Source: Symbiodinium kawagutii (taxonomy: Eukaryota; Sar; Dinophyceae; Suessiales; Symbiodiniaceae). From it: a stretch of DNA of 64,000 bases. Location: positions 18,824-82,823 of the forward strand of contig VSDK01010616.1 of the NCBI GenBank assembly GCA_009767595.1, read 5' to 3'. The position numbers were made by a program, and so were the translations under genes. Below, piece after piece: positions 63,854 through 64,000 of this stretch. Below the pieces are notes generated by a model, which saw only the letters and a program-made list of their open reading frames with translations, did not search any database and was not told where the DNA came from. How positions within the stretch are numbered: the stretch's first letter is position 1; the number at the start of each line of letters is the position of its first letter.

Positions 63854-64000
63854 CAACATCTGTACATCATCACATCAGCATCATCAACATCTGTACATCA
63901 TCACATCAGCATCATCAACATCCGCAGATCTAGATCTTCACAACTCACATCTGCAGATCTAGATCTTCACAACTCACATCTGCAGATCTAGATCTTCACA
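63854..64000. repeat. Two adjacent tandem arrays (31 bp and 29 bp)
   Basis: A 31-bp unit starting CAACATCTGTACATCATCAC begins at 63854 and 63885, with the start of a third at 63916. It passes directly into a 29-bp unit starting CATCTGCAGATCTAGATCTT, at 63919, 63948 and 63977, running off the window. Both lie in the putative first intron of the gene starting at 63617. Confidence 0.93.

Noticed and set aside
1..64000. Dinoflagellate spliced-leader relic near gene starts
   Set aside because: I looked for a conserved leader-like string (GCCATTTTGGCTCAAG) at the helicase and 63617 starts and did not see one, so the organism call rests on splice sites alone.
1..64000. CRISPR array, tRNA or rRNA gene
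   Set aside because: The tandem arrays here have no unique spacers, and no cloverleaf or rRNA core sequence was noticed.

Overview
This is a eukaryotic nuclear window in which GC-richer, very small exons sit in long AT-rich introns. The splice sites point to a dinoflagellate, most like the Symbiodiniaceae. In the helicase gene that can be rebuilt here, introns begin GC, GT or GA, always end AG, and are usually followed by G. Use of GC and GA donors with an AG|G acceptor is known in dinoflagellates. The organism call is an inference from this pattern plus same-strand gene order; no rRNA, organelle or spliced-leader sequence was seen to confirm it.

Layout. (1) 163-23570, minus strand: a DEAD-box RNA helicase gene. 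From the segment before the Q motif to the stop codon, 21 exons (49, 76, 44 ... 100 nt) join into one uninterrupted frame carrying motifs Q, I, Ia, GG, Ib, II (DEAD), III (SAT), IV, V and VI, with a basic tail. Three further exons at 23570-22192 give a start codon and a basic, alanine-rich N-terminus. The link between the two blocks (22191-20650) is not resolved. (2) About 24159-47127, minus strand: a second gene, WDR17-like. WD40 repeats lie at 47127-41271, and helical-repeat exons characteristic of the WDR17 C-terminus at 31610-24159. Its start and stop codons were not found and several exons are missing. (3) 47128-63540: mostly sequence without a recognisable gene, with a few exon-like patches on either strand, and a 1.7-kb cluster of three unrelated minisatellites at 60250-61950. 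(4) 63617 to the right edge, plus strand: the first exon of an unidentified gene, followed by an intron that opens with 31-bp and 29-bp tandem arrays.

The introns and spacers hold many short (about 95-125 bp) inverted-repeat elements in at least five families (called A-E here), plus a single F element. Families A and B show 4-bp target-site duplications at several copies, so they look like non-autonomous DNA elements. One family D copy is flanked by a perfect 21-bp direct repeat. Microsatellites (GATA, GAT, ATC, TA, TG, TTGG) are common and produce long spurious reading frames. No tRNA, rRNA, CRISPR array, virus or complete transposase gene was recognised.

The helicase would act in RNA unwinding or RNP remodelling, the WDR17-like protein as a beta-propeller/helical scaffold. 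Their adjacency on one strand fits the unidirectional gene order of dinoflagellates and does not by itself imply a shared function.
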